Assembly: GCF_010093045.1 (NCBI RefSeq)
Contig: NZ_CP048115.1
Location: forward strand, 868,001 to 932,000
Direction of reading: 5' to 3'
DNA length: 64,000 nt
Source: Mucilaginibacter sp. 14171R-50
Lineage (GTDB): Bacteria > Bacteroidota > Bacteroidia > Sphingobacteriales > Sphingobacteriaceae
Part shown: positions 25,247-34,038 of the stretch, in pieces
How positions within the stretch are numbered: the first letter of the stretch is position 1
Layout: every line of letters begins with the position of its first letter
Made by a program: the position numbers and the translations under genes
Notes under the pieces: generated by a model
The model's database searches: none
What the model saw: the letters and a program-made list of their open reading frames with translations, nothing else
What the model was told of the DNA's origin: nothing

Positions 25247-25573
25247 CTATTTAAGTTTCTCATTATTCTGATGCCTATCGGCATCACGGATATTTTTCTT
25301 TTGCATGTTTTTCTCCAGGGCATCAGTCAGGTCTATACCAGTTTGATTGGCCAGGCAGATCAGTACAAACAGCACATCGGCCATTTCATCTGCCAGGTTA
25401 ACATCCTTGTCCGATTGTTTAAACGATTGCTCGCCGTATTGCCTTGCCATTATACGGGCAACTTCGCCAACCTCTTCCATCAACATGGCGGTATTGGTCA
25501 GTTCGTTAAAATACCGTACACCGGTTGTTTTTATCCAGTTATCAACCAAATGCTGCGCCTCTTTAATTTCCAT
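25247..25573 (-). CDS. MazG-like nucleotide pyrophosphohydrolase
   Basis: This 108-residue all-helical protein has the metal-binding pattern of MazG/dUTPase-like enzymes: EEVGEVARIMAR (E-E-x-x-E) and, one helix later, DEMADVLFVLICLA (E-x-x-D). Members hydrolyse non-canonical or excess NTPs to NMP and pyrophosphate. Start MEIKEAQHLVDNW at 25573; an upstream in-frame start adds 16 residues without homology. It is divergent from pdeM, with 97 nt between the starts, in the group of housecleaning and repair genes around 25-31 kb. Confidence 0.87.
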   Translation of the reverse strand: MEIKEAQHLVDNWIKTTGVRYFNELTNTAMLMEEVGEVARIMARQYGEQSFKQSDKDVNLADEMADVLFVLICLANQTGIDLTDALEKNMQKKNIRDADRHQNNEKLK

Positions 25574-25612
25574 AAGGCAATATAAATAAATTTGGTTGCT
25601 CGCGCTCCAACC

Positions 25613-25642
25613 ACTCACCAATCAACCACTCACTACTCACCA
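25613..25642. repeat. ACTCACCAATYAACC-type dispersed repeat, copy 1
   Basis: Thirty bases here match 47772-47801 at 27 positions on the same strand. The unit itself is built from short ACTCACC-like words. Both copies lie in gaps beside start or stop codons. Confidence 0.6.
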
Positions 25643-25657
25643 AACAACCAAAACCCT

Positions 25658-25665
25658 TATCTTTG
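25658..25665 (+). promoter_or_regulatory. pdeM -7 element (probable leaderless transcript)
   Basis: TATCTTTG ends 6 nt before ATG 25671, so the mRNA should start within a few bases of the start codon. It also argues against the in-frame upstream start at 25596, which would lie before the promoter. Confidence 0.6.
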
Positions 25666-25670
25666 GCGCC

Positions 25671-26336
25671 ATGACGATAAGTGCGGGCACCCCTTTCCAA
25701 TTTTTAGATCAAGACCTATTATTATTACCTCAGAAAGCCATTTATTGGCACCAGCAAAATGCACTGATAGCCGCAGATGTGCATTTTGGTAAAGTTGGGC
25801 ATTTTCGTAAAGCCGGCATCGCTATTCCGCGTAATATGGAGCAGGATGACCTGGCCATGCTCTCCGACCTGATCTATGAGCACCGACCTGATAAGCTTAT
25901 TTTTTTGGGAGATCTTTTCCACAGTGACATGAATAACGACTGGGATTGGTTTGTGCTTTGGCGCAGCCAGTTTCCCAAACTGGAGATCATTCTCATAAAA
26001 GGCAATCACGATATCATCAGCGAGAAGCATTATACCGATCTGGGCATCATCCTGCATAAACAGTTAGCTATGGGGCCCTTCCTGATGCTGCACCATCCGC
26101 TGCCCGATCCGGAGAAAAAAGCTGACGGCGGTTACGTGCTATGCGGGCACATTCATCCCGGCGTTAGCCTGATAGGGCGCGGCAGGCAAAAAGTTACGCT
26201 GCCCTGTTTTGCTTTTGGTAAAAACCAGGCTATACTGCCTTCGTTCGGGAAATTTACAGGTAAGGTTGCCATACTGAGTCGCAAAGCTGACAGAATATTT
26301 GGGGTATTAAAGGACAAAGTTATTGCTATAGGCTAA
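25671..26336 (+). CDS. pdeM: Ligase-associated DNA damage response endonuclease PdeM
   Basis: This metallophosphoesterase family is usually found with a DNA ligase, a helicase (Lhr-like) and an exonuclease in a bacterial repair system. The 221 residues start MTISAGTPF. The calcineurin-like metal motifs appear in order: ADVHFGK (D-x-H), FLGDLFHS (G-D-x-x-H), KGNHD (G-N-H-D), LHHPLP and CGHIHPG (G-H-x-H). The ligase partner genes are not beside it here, so the system is split or partly elsewhere. It is divergent from the MazG-type gene. Confidence 0.9.
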   Translation: MTISAGTPFQFLDQDLLLLPQKAIYWHQQNALIAADVHFGKVGHFRKAGIAIPRNMEQDDLAMLSDLIYEHRPDKLIFLGDLFHSDMNNDWDWFVLWRSQFPKLEIILIKGNHDIISEKHYTDLGIILHKQLAMGPFLMLHHPLPDPEKKADGGYVLCGHIHPGVSLIGRGRQKVTLPCFAFGKNQAILPSFGKFTGKVAILSRKADRIFGVLKDKVIAIG

Positions 26337-26419
26337 GCTATAATTTCTCTTTTTATCCATAACCTATTGTTTTTCTATTAGTTATTCGTAAATTCAGTTA
26401 CCAAATAACCCCAACTGAT

Positions 26420-26854
26420 ATGAAAAGCGTGAAACACATCCTGGCCCGCAAGGGCAGCAATGTTATTGCTGTACCTACACAAACCACCGTTTTAAATGTA
26501 CTGAAGCTTATGGCTGATAAAAATATCGGTTCGGTAGTAGTAACAGAAAATAACAAATACATAGGGTTGGTAACAGAAAGGGATTACGCCCGCAAGATCA
26601 TCTTGATGGGCAAACACTCGGACGATACAACAGTTGGTGAGATCATGAGCAATAACTTCCCGAAGATAACGCCCGAATCATCGGTTGATACTTGTATGCT
26701 GGTGATGAGCGAGAATAACATACGATATCTGCCGGTTTTTGACCAGCAGGATGAGTTATGCGGTATAATATCTATAAACGATGTGGTTTACGAAACCATC
26801 CACTCGCAGAAAGAGACCATTGAGCAACTGCACAGCTATATACAGTCTACTTAA
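26420..26854 (+). CDS. Protein with two CBS domains
   Basis: This 144-residue protein consists of a CBS pair and nothing else: CBS1 ~10-62 (VPTQTTVLNVLKLMADKNIG, then GLVTERDYARKI) and CBS2 ~75-130 (ITPESSVDTCMLVMSENNI, then GIISINDVV). Such pairs bind adenosine nucleotides and act as energy sensors or regulators of partner proteins. No partner is obvious nearby. It is a single gene, with 83 and 99 nt to its neighbours. Confidence 0.9.
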   Translation: MKSVKHILARKGSNVIAVPTQTTVLNVLKLMADKNIGSVVVTENNKYIGLVTERDYARKIILMGKHSDDTTVGEIMSNNFPKITPESSVDTCMLVMSENNIRYLPVFDQQDELCGIISINDVVYETIHSQKETIEQLHSYIQST

Positions 26855-26953
26855 AATCAGCCCTATATACGTTTAAACATACAACATTTTCTAAGTGTAC
26901 TTGTAACACTTGCGGTTAAAGCTCCGTCATAGTAATAATAAAGAGTTATCACA

Positions 26954-27394
26954 ATGACATCTGCTACTAATCATATAGGGCCCCAACAAGCGGGGACCGA
27001 AATAGAGGGAATACGTATGAACCTCATCCTGAGCGCCGAGTGTACCGGCGGTAAATTAACTATTATAGAACAAGAAATAGGCATCGGCGCAGTGTCGTCG
27101 GCCCATGTCTGTAACCGCGAAGACAAAGTAATTTTGGTTACCAACGGCAATTTTTTGCTTTTTGCAGAAGGTAAAACGTTCGAAGCGGAAAAGGGTGCTA
27201 ACATTTTTATTCCGCATGGTATTGTGCATAGCATTAAAAATATAGGAACGCAAACCGGCGTATTACTGGTTACGCTCACCCCGGATAGTCAGCCAAGCGC
27301 ATTTAAACCGTCGGGACGATCCGTTAAGGTCTTTGGAAAAAACAACGCGGCGATGCACAACGTTGCAAAAAAATACGATGTGGTAATTGCATAA
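26954..27394 (+). CDS. Cupin-domain protein
   Basis: This 146-residue protein has one conserved beta-barrel (cupin_2) between ~20 and 112. The first motif region is HVCNREDKVILVTNG and the second is IPHGIVHSIKN. Histidines fit a divalent metal site (H, E and H), but one family histidine seems replaced by Asn in CNRED. Substrate or ligand unknown. A bidirectional terminator follows. Confidence 0.8.
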   Translation: MTSATNHIGPQQAGTEIEGIRMNLILSAECTGGKLTIIEQEIGIGAVSSAHVCNREDKVILVTNGNFLLFAEGKTFEAEKGANIFIPHGIVHSIKNIGTQTGVLLVTLTPDSQPSAFKPSGRSVKVFGKNNAAMHNVAKKYDVVIA

Positions 27395-27420
27395 ATATTT
27401 ACAACCATGCACAAAATAAA

Positions 27421-27453
27421 AAAGCAGGGAACGTGATGTTTCCCTGCTTTTTT
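27421..27453. terminator. Bidirectional terminator between convergent genes
   Basis: AAAGCAGGGAA (27421-27431) pairs perfectly with TTCCCTGCTTT (27440-27450) around an 8-nt loop. Three more T follow, and A-runs precede the stem. It serves both the cupin gene and the minus-strand membrane protein gene. Confidence 0.9.
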
Positions 27454-27469
27454 ATATCTGATTTAGTAT

Positions 27470-27847
27470 TTACCTTATAAAGCACAACCCACAGGCACAC
27501 AATACATTCACAAGCAACACAACCGAAAACAGGTTTTTATTGTGCGCGCTTATAGTTGCCAGGCGGGCATTAAGCTTTTTAAACATGCGGTTATTTAACA
27601 ATATAAAATGATTTAATAGTAAAAAAGCTACCGCACCAAAAAGGATCGCCACATACGAGGACATATTTAATGTTAACCATTGCGCCTTAACCAAAAGCTT
27701 TGTAAACAGCATGGCGTTTGTTAACACCACAACCAGCAAAAAGCTTACGTTAAACAACGATTTAAATTGAGGCAACGCCCCCTGACCGAAATTTTTGAAA
27801 CTCCACCTGCAAAACTTTACATAAATGGATTGATAAGCCTTTGTCAT
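27470..27847 (-). CDS. Small membrane protein, unknown function
   Basis: This 125-residue protein has three hydrophobic spans (~32-52, ~65-84, ~106-124) and a basic N-terminus (KFCRWSFKNF), suggesting an inside N-terminus. I recognise no family. The last span holds a cysteine cluster (VLCACGLCF). It is a monocistronic unit ending 17 nt before a bidirectional terminator. The 205-nt AT-rich region upstream holds nothing I can name beyond a small TGCGTC/GACGCA hairpin at 28018-28032, close to the end of the M1 peptidase gene. Confidence 0.65.
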   Translation of the reverse strand: MTKAYQSIYVKFCRWSFKNFGQGALPQFKSLFNVSFLLVVVLTNAMLFTKLLVKAQWLTLNMSSYVAILFGAVAFLLLNHFILLNNRMFKKLNARLATISAHNKNLFSVVLLVNVLCACGLCFIR

Positions 27848-28052
27848 GATGAAAAATTAAAGTGAACAGATCGGTTAATTTTTACATAGCCGTATTGGCT
27901 ACTTTATAATTCAATTATACGAAAAACATTTTAAAAAGATATAATGTTTTGAATTTTTTAATTTGCCAAAATAAAAAATAAGCAAAATTAAAATTACCCA
28001 AACTAAATTAAACGCATTGCGTCTTTGACGCAGGTGCCTATTAAAGGTTTAA

Positions 28053-29627
28053 TTATTGCACAAACGAAGCGAGCAAATTAACGTTTGGGTCAACCTTGAT
28101 ATCCGGCTTGGCAGACGCCGACGATAACGTTAAGATAGTTTCGGCACCTTTGATATTCATTTGGTAAAGCTTTCCATCCACCAGTAGTTCCAGCGTAAAC
28201 TGGTAAGGTAATGCCTGCAATTGGTTTACATGGATGGCGACGGTTTTGGCCGCGTCATTATAAACCTGGGATATTTTTAGCTGTGGGTGGCCCGAGGTGC
28301 GCAGCCACTGGTAAAAAAATGGCTTTAGGTTTGTTCCACTAACTTTTTCCATTACCGCTCGCAAATCGTCGGTATTGGCATTACTGCCATTGTATAGTTT
28401 ATAATAGTTACATACGCCTTTCCAAAACGCTTCGTCGCCTATTTTGCGGCGCAGCATGTGTAATACCCAGCCGCCTTTTTGGTAAGCATTTGTATTCAGC
28501 ATGTTAATCATCGGGCCTTTAAATGCAGAGTCGACCACCGGGGCAAGGTACTGCTTTTCAAAAGCAAATATCAGCTTCCTGTCATCCTCCAGGCGCGACT
28601 TTAAACTATCGGGTCCATAAGTTCCTTCAAGGTATAAGTTGGCCATATAGGTAGCAAAGCTTTCGCTAAGCCATACATGCTGCCACGTCTTTTCGCTAAT
28701 GGCATCGCCAAACCATTGGTGTGCTATCTCATGCGCCATTAAAGCTTCAATACCCTTATCATTCACCGATTTTTCATAATAAAATATCGCCCCGGCGTTT
28801 TCCATGCCTCCAAAGATGGTTTTTGATTGTACATTAGCCAGTTTTTTATATGGAAACGGCCCTATTTTACTGACAAACCAGGGCAGTATTTTTGTGGCCA
28901 CTGCATAGCTATTAAACCCGACCTCTTTATCTTCCGGAAACACATAAGTATAAACGGGGGTATCGCCGGGGTTACCTGGGTTAGCCACAGCAAAATCGGC
29001 TACACCTATTACCATTACTTTAGTTGGCAGTTTGGCGGTCTCGCGCCAGTGCGTAAATCTTTTATTGCCTGGTAGCAGTTTTTCGGCAACCTTTAACCCG
29101 TTGGCTACAACTTTGTAATGCGCAGGCGTAGTCACCAAAAACTCTACCGACGCCTTATCCGCTGGATGATCTACACAAGGCAGCCAGTTACGGGCCCGGG
29201 TTGCCCAGTTATCCCCGAAAAATGTGCGGTGCTTATATTGGTTGGTAGATATGATCAGTCCGTCGGTAGGGGTGCCCTGGTAGTTAATCCGGTAACTATG
29301 CACAGATCCCGGCGCACCCTTGGCGTTGATGATCAGCTTATCGCTATCTTGCAAAAACATAACAGCCTTGCCATGCTCCTTTAAAGCGGTTACCAACATG
29401 CCTTTGCCTTCGCTATTTTGCTTTGCCAGGTCAAGCGTAAATTTATCTGCCCGCTTTAAAAACTTCACTGTAAGGGTCGCCTGCCCTTTAATAACATTAT
29501 CGGCATCGTTTAAGTCGATGGCAAAGCGGTAATGCTGCACGTCTATGCTTGAGCCGGGTGCCTGGCCCAAGGCTGACAATGCAGACATAGCAAGAGCAAA
29601 AAGCAGGAGAGTTAAAGTTTTACGCAT
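28053..29627 (-). CDS. Exported M1-family zinc aminopeptidase
   Basis: This 524-residue secreted metallopeptidase removes N-terminal residues from peptides. A signal peptide (~1-21) is followed by the N-terminal beta domain and the catalytic domain with the exopeptidase motif GGMENAG and zinc site HEIAHQWFG, with a downstream Glu in WLSESFATYMANLY. It ends with a short beta domain and lacks the large C-terminal helical domain of PepN-type enzymes (~870 residues), as is usual in short M1 proteins of this phylum. Downstream of dtd on the same strand (82-nt gap). Confidence 0.92.
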   Translation of the reverse strand: MRKTLTLLLFALAMSALSALGQAPGSSIDVQHYRFAIDLNDADNVIKGQATLTVKFLKRADKFTLDLAKQNSEGKGMLVTALKEHGKAVMFLQDSDKLIINAKGAPGSVHSYRINYQGTPTDGLIISTNQYKHRTFFGDNWATRARNWLPCVDHPADKASVEFLVTTPAHYKVVANGLKVAEKLLPGNKRFTHWRETAKLPTKVMVIGVADFAVANPGNPGDTPVYTYVFPEDKEVGFNSYAVATKILPWFVSKIGPFPYKKLANVQSKTIFGGMENAGAIFYYEKSVNDKGIEALMAHEIAHQWFGDAISEKTWQHVWLSESFATYMANLYLEGTYGPDSLKSRLEDDRKLIFAFEKQYLAPVVDSAFKGPMINMLNTNAYQKGGWVLHMLRRKIGDEAFWKGVCNYYKLYNGSNANTDDLRAVMEKVSGTNLKPFFYQWLRTSGHPQLKISQVYNDAAKTVAIHVNQLQALPYQFTLELLVDGKLYQMNIKGAETILTLSSASAKPDIKVDPNVNLLASFVQ

Positions 29628-29709
29628 AGCGTAATATTACTAAAAATCGCGCAAAAGGTGTAAATAGGTCTTATTTAACAGTTTTCGCTTATCAGCATAC
29701 GGGCAATTC

Positions 29710-30162
29710 CTATTCCCGAACCTTTGTATCTATTGTTATGGTTACCGGGCCATCGTTTACCAAATTAACCTTCATATCGGCGCCAAAAATACCGGTGGCT
29801 ATTTTTTTACCGGTAATGGTTTCCAGCGTTTTTATCATCTGCTCGTACACAGGGATCGCTTTATCCGGCCTGGCCGCACGAATAAACGACGGACGGTTAC
29901 CCTTTTTTGTTTGGGCAAACAGGGTGAATTGCGATATGAGTAATATATCGCCTCCAACATCAGCGAGCGCTTTATTCATTAGGCCATTCTCGTCACTAAA
30001 TACGCGCAGGCCGGTAATTTTTTGCGCAAGCCATTGCAAGTCATCATCGGTATCTGCGTCTTCAACACCTAATAACACCATAAATCCAACGCCAATTTGC
30101 CCGGTGATGCTGCCCTCAACCCGGCATGATGCCTCTGAAACTCGTTGTATTACTGCCCGCAT
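29710..30162 (-). CDS. dtd: D-aminoacyl-tRNA deacylase
   Basis: This editing enzyme hydrolyses D-Tyr-tRNA and other D-aminoacyl-tRNAs and also clears Gly-tRNA(Ala). The 150 residues are standard. MRAVIQRVSEASCRV starts the protein; SQFTLFA and NDGPVTITID are the two active-site motifs (the second carries the Gly-Pro selectivity loop). It is downstream of rsgA on the same strand, separated by a 108-nt repeat-bearing gap. Confidence 0.96.
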   Translation of the reverse strand: MRAVIQRVSEASCRVEGSITGQIGVGFMVLLGVEDADTDDDLQWLAQKITGLRVFSDENGLMNKALADVGGDILLISQFTLFAQTKKGNRPSFIRAARPDKAIPVYEQMIKTLETITGKKIATGIFGADMKVNLVNDGPVTITIDTKVRE

Positions 30163-30171
30163 ATTTAAATA

Positions 30172-30268
30172 GATTCAAGAAATCAAGACATAAGAGTCAG
30201 GATCTCGCAACATGTAGTACTATATATTATTTTTCTTCCTTGATTCTTGACTCTAAAAGTCTTGAATC
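30172..30268. repeat. Inverted repeat (GATTCAAGA / AGAGTCA words) between rsgA and dtd
   Basis: The left arm (~30172-30203) and right arm (~30236-30268) are imperfect reverse complements built from GATTCAAGA, ATCAAGA and AGAGTCA words. The element fills the gap between the two genes almost completely. Confidence 0.5.
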
Positions 30269-30270
30269 CC

Positions 30271-31188
30271 TTACGCTCTCGTATCGTTGCCATGATAAAT
30301 ACTTAAATAACTATCATACCGCGATGGCGCAATCTCGCCTTTTTCCAGTGCATCCAATACTGCGCAGCCGGGCTCATTAATATGGCGGCAGTTGTTAAAG
30401 CGGCATTGGTTCAGGCGTTCGCGCATTTCGGGGAAAAAATGGCTCAGCACTTCTTTCTCTATATCGATAACACCCAATTCGCGGATACCGGGCGTATCAA
30501 TAATATATCCGCCTTGTGGCAGTTCAAACATTTCCGCAAAGGTGGTCGTGTGCATTCCCTTATCGCTCCATTCAGATATCATGTGCGTGCGCAGGTCAAG
30601 GTTAGGCAATAAGCAGTTGATCAGGCTGGATTTACCTACGCCTGAGTGTCCGGAGAATAGCGTCACTTTCTCTTTCAGCAAACTTTGTATCTCATCGATA
30701 TTGGTACCCTCTAAAGCCGACACCGAGTAGCATGGGTAGCCAATATTTTCGTATATAGCCTTATATTCATCCAATATTTTCAAACCTTCATCGCTAAACA
30801 AATCCAGCTTATTAAATATCAGGCAGGCTGGTATATCGTACGCTTCGGCGGTAACTAAAAACCTGTCGATAAAGCCAAGCGATGTGCGGGGCGAGGCAAG
30901 GGTTACTACTAAAAGCGCCCTGTCCAGGTTGGCCGCTATGATCTGCGCTTGTTTGGAAAGATTGATGGCTTTACGGATAATATAGTTTTTACGCTGGTGC
31001 AGGTTGGTTATAACCCCCGTTCCCTGTTCGGGCTCCATCTCAAAATCAACTACATCGCCAACCGCTAACGGGTTGGTGGTAGTAATCCCTTTTATCCGGA
31101 ATTTCCCCTTGATACGGCACTCGATAGTGTCTTTACCACTCTTCACCTGGTACCAGCTCCCGGTCGATTTTGTTATCAGTCCCTGCAT
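30271..31188 (-). CDS. rsgA: Ribosome small-subunit GTPase RsgA
   Basis: This circularly permuted GTPase acts in late 30S assembly. The 305 residues show an OB-fold (~1-70), then GTPase motifs in permuted order: NKLD (G4), SALEG (G5), GHSGVGKSS (G1) and DTPGIREL (G3). The C-terminal zinc knuckle has the C-x(4)-C-x-H-x(5)-C pattern in CRFNNCRHINEPGC. The length is typical. It is divergent from the threonine operon. Confidence 0.96.
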   Translation of the reverse strand: MQGLITKSTGSWYQVKSGKDTIECRIKGKFRIKGITTTNPLAVGDVVDFEMEPEQGTGVITNLHQRKNYIIRKAINLSKQAQIIAANLDRALLVVTLASPRTSLGFIDRFLVTAEAYDIPACLIFNKLDLFSDEGLKILDEYKAIYENIGYPCYSVSALEGTNIDEIQSLLKEKVTLFSGHSGVGKSSLINCLLPNLDLRTHMISEWSDKGMHTTTFAEMFELPQGGYIIDTPGIRELGVIDIEKEVLSHFFPEMRERLNQCRFNNCRHINEPGCAVLDALEKGEIAPSRYDSYLSIYHGNDTRA

Positions 31189-31217
31189 AAGGCTGCAATT
31201 TAGGAAGATTTAAAAGG

Positions 31218-31246
31218 TTTGAAAAAATAAAACTACTTTACATTTG
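31218..31246 (+). promoter_or_regulatory. Promoter of the threonine operon
   Basis: TTTG (31218-31221), a 17-nt spacer and TACATTTG (31239-31246, exact TAnnTTTG) lie 43 nt upstream of the leader-peptide ATG. The spacer is two bases shorter than the usual 19. Confidence 0.6.
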
Positions 31247-31288
31247 GTTATTAATTTAAAATCTACTTACTTTACCGACATTATATAT

Positions 31289-31354
31289 ATGACAACTAAC
31301 AACACCATTATTACAACTATTATTACCACCGGGATAAAACACGGAGGAAGATAA
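31289..31354 (+). CDS. thrL: Threonine operon leader peptide
   Basis: This is a 21-codon ORF (ATG 31289, TAA 31352-31354) between the predicted promoter and thrA. Seven codons are Thr and five are Ile, all within codons 2-16, and both are products of the pathway fed by thrABC. A terminator hairpin lies 35 nt after the stop. CGGAGGAAG (31342-31350) at the end of the ORF can pair with the 5' side of the terminator stem. This is the arrangement of ribosome-stalling attenuation, as in the E. coli thr leader, though the sequence is not obviously related to it. Confidence 0.85.
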   Translation: MTTNNTIITTIITTGIKHGGR

Positions 31355-31423
31355 TCGTATGGTGTAAAAACATAAACAAAACCAAATGAAAGCCTTCCTC
31401 CGCAAAGAGGAAGGCTTTTTTTT
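31342..31423 (+). promoter_or_regulatory. thr operon attenuator: antiterminator plus terminator
   Basis: The terminator stem AGCCTTCCTC (31391-31400)/GAGGAAGGCT (31407-31416) has a 6-nt loop and is followed by eight T. The antiterminator is CGGAGGAAG (31342-31350) with CTTCCTCCG (31394-31402), nine perfect pairs that destroy the terminator. A ribosome reaching the leader stop covers 31342-31350 and permits termination. A ribosome stalled on Thr or Ile codons leaves it free, so thrABC is transcribed. Confidence 0.85.
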
Positions 31424-31483
31424 GGCCTCACCCAACACTCTCTGAAGGAGAGGGGGCGAAGAAAAGTAATTATAAGAATAGAA

Positions 31484-33934
31484 ATGAAGATCTTAAAATT
31501 CGGTGGCACTTCAGTAGGTTCGGTAAGCAGCATACAAACCCTGCTTGATATTTTAAAGGATGAGGATAAACCCGGTAGCCGCCCGGTAGTAGTATTATCT
31601 GCCATGGGTGGAGTAACCAACCTGTTAGTAACCATGGCAGAGGATGCCGCCAACGGCAAGGAATTTACCGCTCAATTAGCTGAACTGGAAAAACGCCACT
31701 TTGACGTGGTTAAAGCCTTGCTTAACGTTCAGAACCAGAACCCCGCCTACACCCGCCTTAAAATTCATTTTAATCACCTGGAAGAGCTGCTGCAGGGCGT
31801 ATTGACCTTGCGTGAGCTTACCCCAAAAACCCGCGACCAGATACTAAGTTATGGCGAGCGTTGCTCGGCGCTGATGGTAAGCAAAATTGCAGCCCAGCAC
31901 TTCAACGATGTAATTTTTGTTGACGCTTCTGAACTGATAAAAACCGATAACGCATTTGGGCAGGCCAAAGTAAACATCAGCTTAACTGAACTTTTGATAA
32001 ATGGCTTTTATCGCGAAAACAGCGATAAACTGCTTATCGTCACCGGTTATATTGCCAGTAACGACGCAGGGCAGATAACCACCCTGGGCCGCGGCGGAAG
32101 CGATTACACCGCCGCCATTTTCGGGGCTGCATTAAATGCAGAAGAGATACAGATATGGACAGACGTGAATGGCATGATGACCGCCGACCCGCGCATGGTG
32201 CAAAAGGCGTTCCCGCTGCAGGAACTTACTTACACTGAAGCTATGGAACTTTCGTACTTCGGAGCCAAAGTTATCTATCCGCCAACTATGATCCCTGCGT
32301 TTTTAAAGAAGATACCTATTGTTATCAAAAATACTTTTGAGCCGGCTTTTGCGGGTACTGTTATCCGTCATAATTGCAAGGCGTCAAGTCTGCCTATCAA
32401 AGGAATCTCGTCTATCAACAACATCAGCATCCTTAACTTAGAAGGTAGCGGCATGGTTGGTAAGTCGGGCTTTAGCGGCAGGCTCTTCTCGCTACTTGCG
32501 CGAGAACAGATCAATATCATTCTAATCACCCAATCATCATCTGAGCATAGCATCACTTTTGCCGTGCAACCGCATGACGTTGATAAGGCCAAACAGTTGA
32601 TTGAACAGGAATTTGAACTGGAACTGGCGGCGAATAAACTTGAGCCACTGGTGGTAGAAAAAGGACAGGCCATACTGGCTATTGTGGGCGAGAATATGAA
32701 ACAAACCCCCGGCATGAGCGGTAAATTATTCCACGCGCTGGGCCGCAACGGAGTTAACGTAAGGGCAATAGCCCAGGGATCGTCAGAATATAACATTTCG
32801 GTGATCATCTCGGCGCATGATCTTGCCAAAGCGCTGAACGCGGTACATGATGCCTTTTTTATCGAGCTTACTAAAACCCTGCACGCCTTTTGCCTCGGTA
32901 CCGGTAATATTGGTAAAACCTTATTTAACCAGTTAAACGCGCACACTGAATTTTTGCAAAAAAACAACGGCATACAGGTAAAGATCACCGGAATAAGCAA
33001 TACCCGTAAAATGGTTTTCAATGCCGATGGCCTATCACTCGATACCTGGCAAAACGACCTCCAGGCATCGGCCGATACCGCCGACCTGCAAGCGTTCATC
33101 GCTAAAATGAAAGAAATGAACCTGCCCAACTGCGTATTCCTTGATAACACCGCCAGCCCAAAGCCAGTCGATTTTTACGAGGAGATCTTCAAATCAAATA
33201 TATCAGTGGTTACCTGCAATAAAATAGGCAACTCGGCATCATTTGCACAATACAAAACCTTCAGGGATACCGCACGCAAGCACGGTGTCGACTTCTTTTA
33301 TGAGACCAACGTAGGTGCGGGTCTGCCAATCATCCGTACGTTAAAGGACCTGATGAGCAGCGGAGACCGCATACAACGGATAGAGGCGATCCTGTCGGGC
33401 ACAATCTCTTTTATCTTTAATCACTTTAACGGCGATGCTAATTTCCATGATGTGGTAAAAGAGGCGCAGGAGAAAGGTTATACTGAACCCGATCCGCGCG
33501 ACGACCTGAGCGGAAAGGATTTTATGCGCAAAATGTTGATCCTTGCCCGCGATGCAGGCCACCAAATGGAAGAGGCAGATGTAGAAATAGAGAGTGTACT
33601 GCCAAAAGCATGTTTAGAGGCCCAAACCGTTGAAGATTTCTACGCCGCGCTCAAGGCCGAAGATGCATACTTCGCCGATTTGAAAGAGCAGGCAGCGAAA
33701 GCCAAAAAGGTTTTACGCTACATAGGTAAGCTGGAAAACGGAAAGGCCTCCATTACCCTGCAAAGTGTTGATGAGAACCACCCTTTTTACATGCTGAGCG
33801 GCAGCGACAACATCATATCTTTCACTACCGACAGGTATAAAGATCGGCCACTGGTGGTTAAAGGCCCGGGCGCAGGCGCCGAAGTGACCGCCGCCGGTGT
33901 GTTTGCCGATCTGATAAATGTGGGCGCGAATTAA
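31484..33934 (+). CDS. thrA: Bifunctional aspartokinase I / homoserine dehydrogenase I
   Basis: This fused enzyme performs the first and third steps from aspartate to threonine. The 816 residues hold the aspartokinase domain (~1-290; KFGGTSVGS and the TLGRGGSDYTA site), two ACT-type regulatory domains (~310-460) and homoserine dehydrogenase (~465-816; the NAD(P) site CLGTGNIGKT, and ETNVGAGLPIIRTL). The ACT pair suggests feedback inhibition by threonine. First structural gene after the attenuator. A degenerate CTCTCTGAAGGAGAGG dyad (31438-31453) lies between attenuator and ATG. Confidence 0.97.
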   Translation: MKILKFGGTSVGSVSSIQTLLDILKDEDKPGSRPVVVLSAMGGVTNLLVTMAEDAANGKEFTAQLAELEKRHFDVVKALLNVQNQNPAYTRLKIHFNHLEELLQGVLTLRELTPKTRDQILSYGERCSALMVSKIAAQHFNDVIFVDASELIKTDNAFGQAKVNISLTELLINGFYRENSDKLLIVTGYIASNDAGQITTLGRGGSDYTAAIFGAALNAEEIQIWTDVNGMMTADPRMVQKAFPLQELTYTEAMELSYFGAKVIYPPTMIPAFLKKIPIVIKNTFEPAFAGTVIRHNCKASSLPIKGISSINNISILNLEGSGMVGKSGFSGRLFSLLAREQINIILITQSSSEHSITFAVQPHDVDKAKQLIEQEFELELAANKLEPLVVEKGQAILAIVGENMKQTPGMSGKLFHALGRNGVNVRAIAQGSSEYNISVIISAHDLAKALNAVHDAFFIELTKTLHAFCLGTGNIGKTLFNQLNAHTEFLQKNNGIQVKITGISNTRKMVFNADGLSLDTWQNDLQASADTADLQAFIAKMKEMNLPNCVFLDNTASPKPVDFYEEIFKSNISVVTCNKIGNSASFAQYKTFRDTARKHGVDFFYETNVGAGLPIIRTLKDLMSSGDRIQRIEAILSGTISFIFNHFNGDANFHDVVKEAQEKGYTEPDPRDDLSGKDFMRKMLILARDAGHQMEEADVEIESVLPKACLEAQTVEDFYAALKAEDAYFADLKEQAAKAKKVLRYIGKLENGKASITLQSVDENHPFYMLSGSDNIISFTTDRYKDRPLVVKGPGAGAEVTAAGVFADLINVGAN

Positions 33935-33947
33935 ATTCGCCTCCTAA

Positions 33948-34038
33948 CCCCCTGAAGGGGGAGCATAACGAGTAAATAATGGAAAATTTAAAAGAAATAT
34001 TACAGTCAAGTCCTTCAAAATCGCTCCCTTCAGGGGGG
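33948..34038. repeat. CCCCTGAAGGGG inverted repeat spanning the thrB start
   Basis: The left arm (33948-33964) lies between thrA and thrB; the right arm (34023-34038) is inside the thrB reading frame and differs by two missing C. The centre of ~58 nt holds the thrB ATG. It has the same layout as the copy at 23444-23504. Confidence 0.75.

Noticed and set aside
31256..31659. Minus-strand ORFs over the thr leader region
   Set aside because: They cross the terminator and the start of thrA in antisense and have no pattern; the Thr/Ile ORF on the plus strand explains the region better.
32368..33150. Minus-strand ORF of 260 codons inside thrA
   Set aside because: Antisense shadow of the ACT and dehydrogenase regions of thrA; Ser/Leu-rich without any motif.
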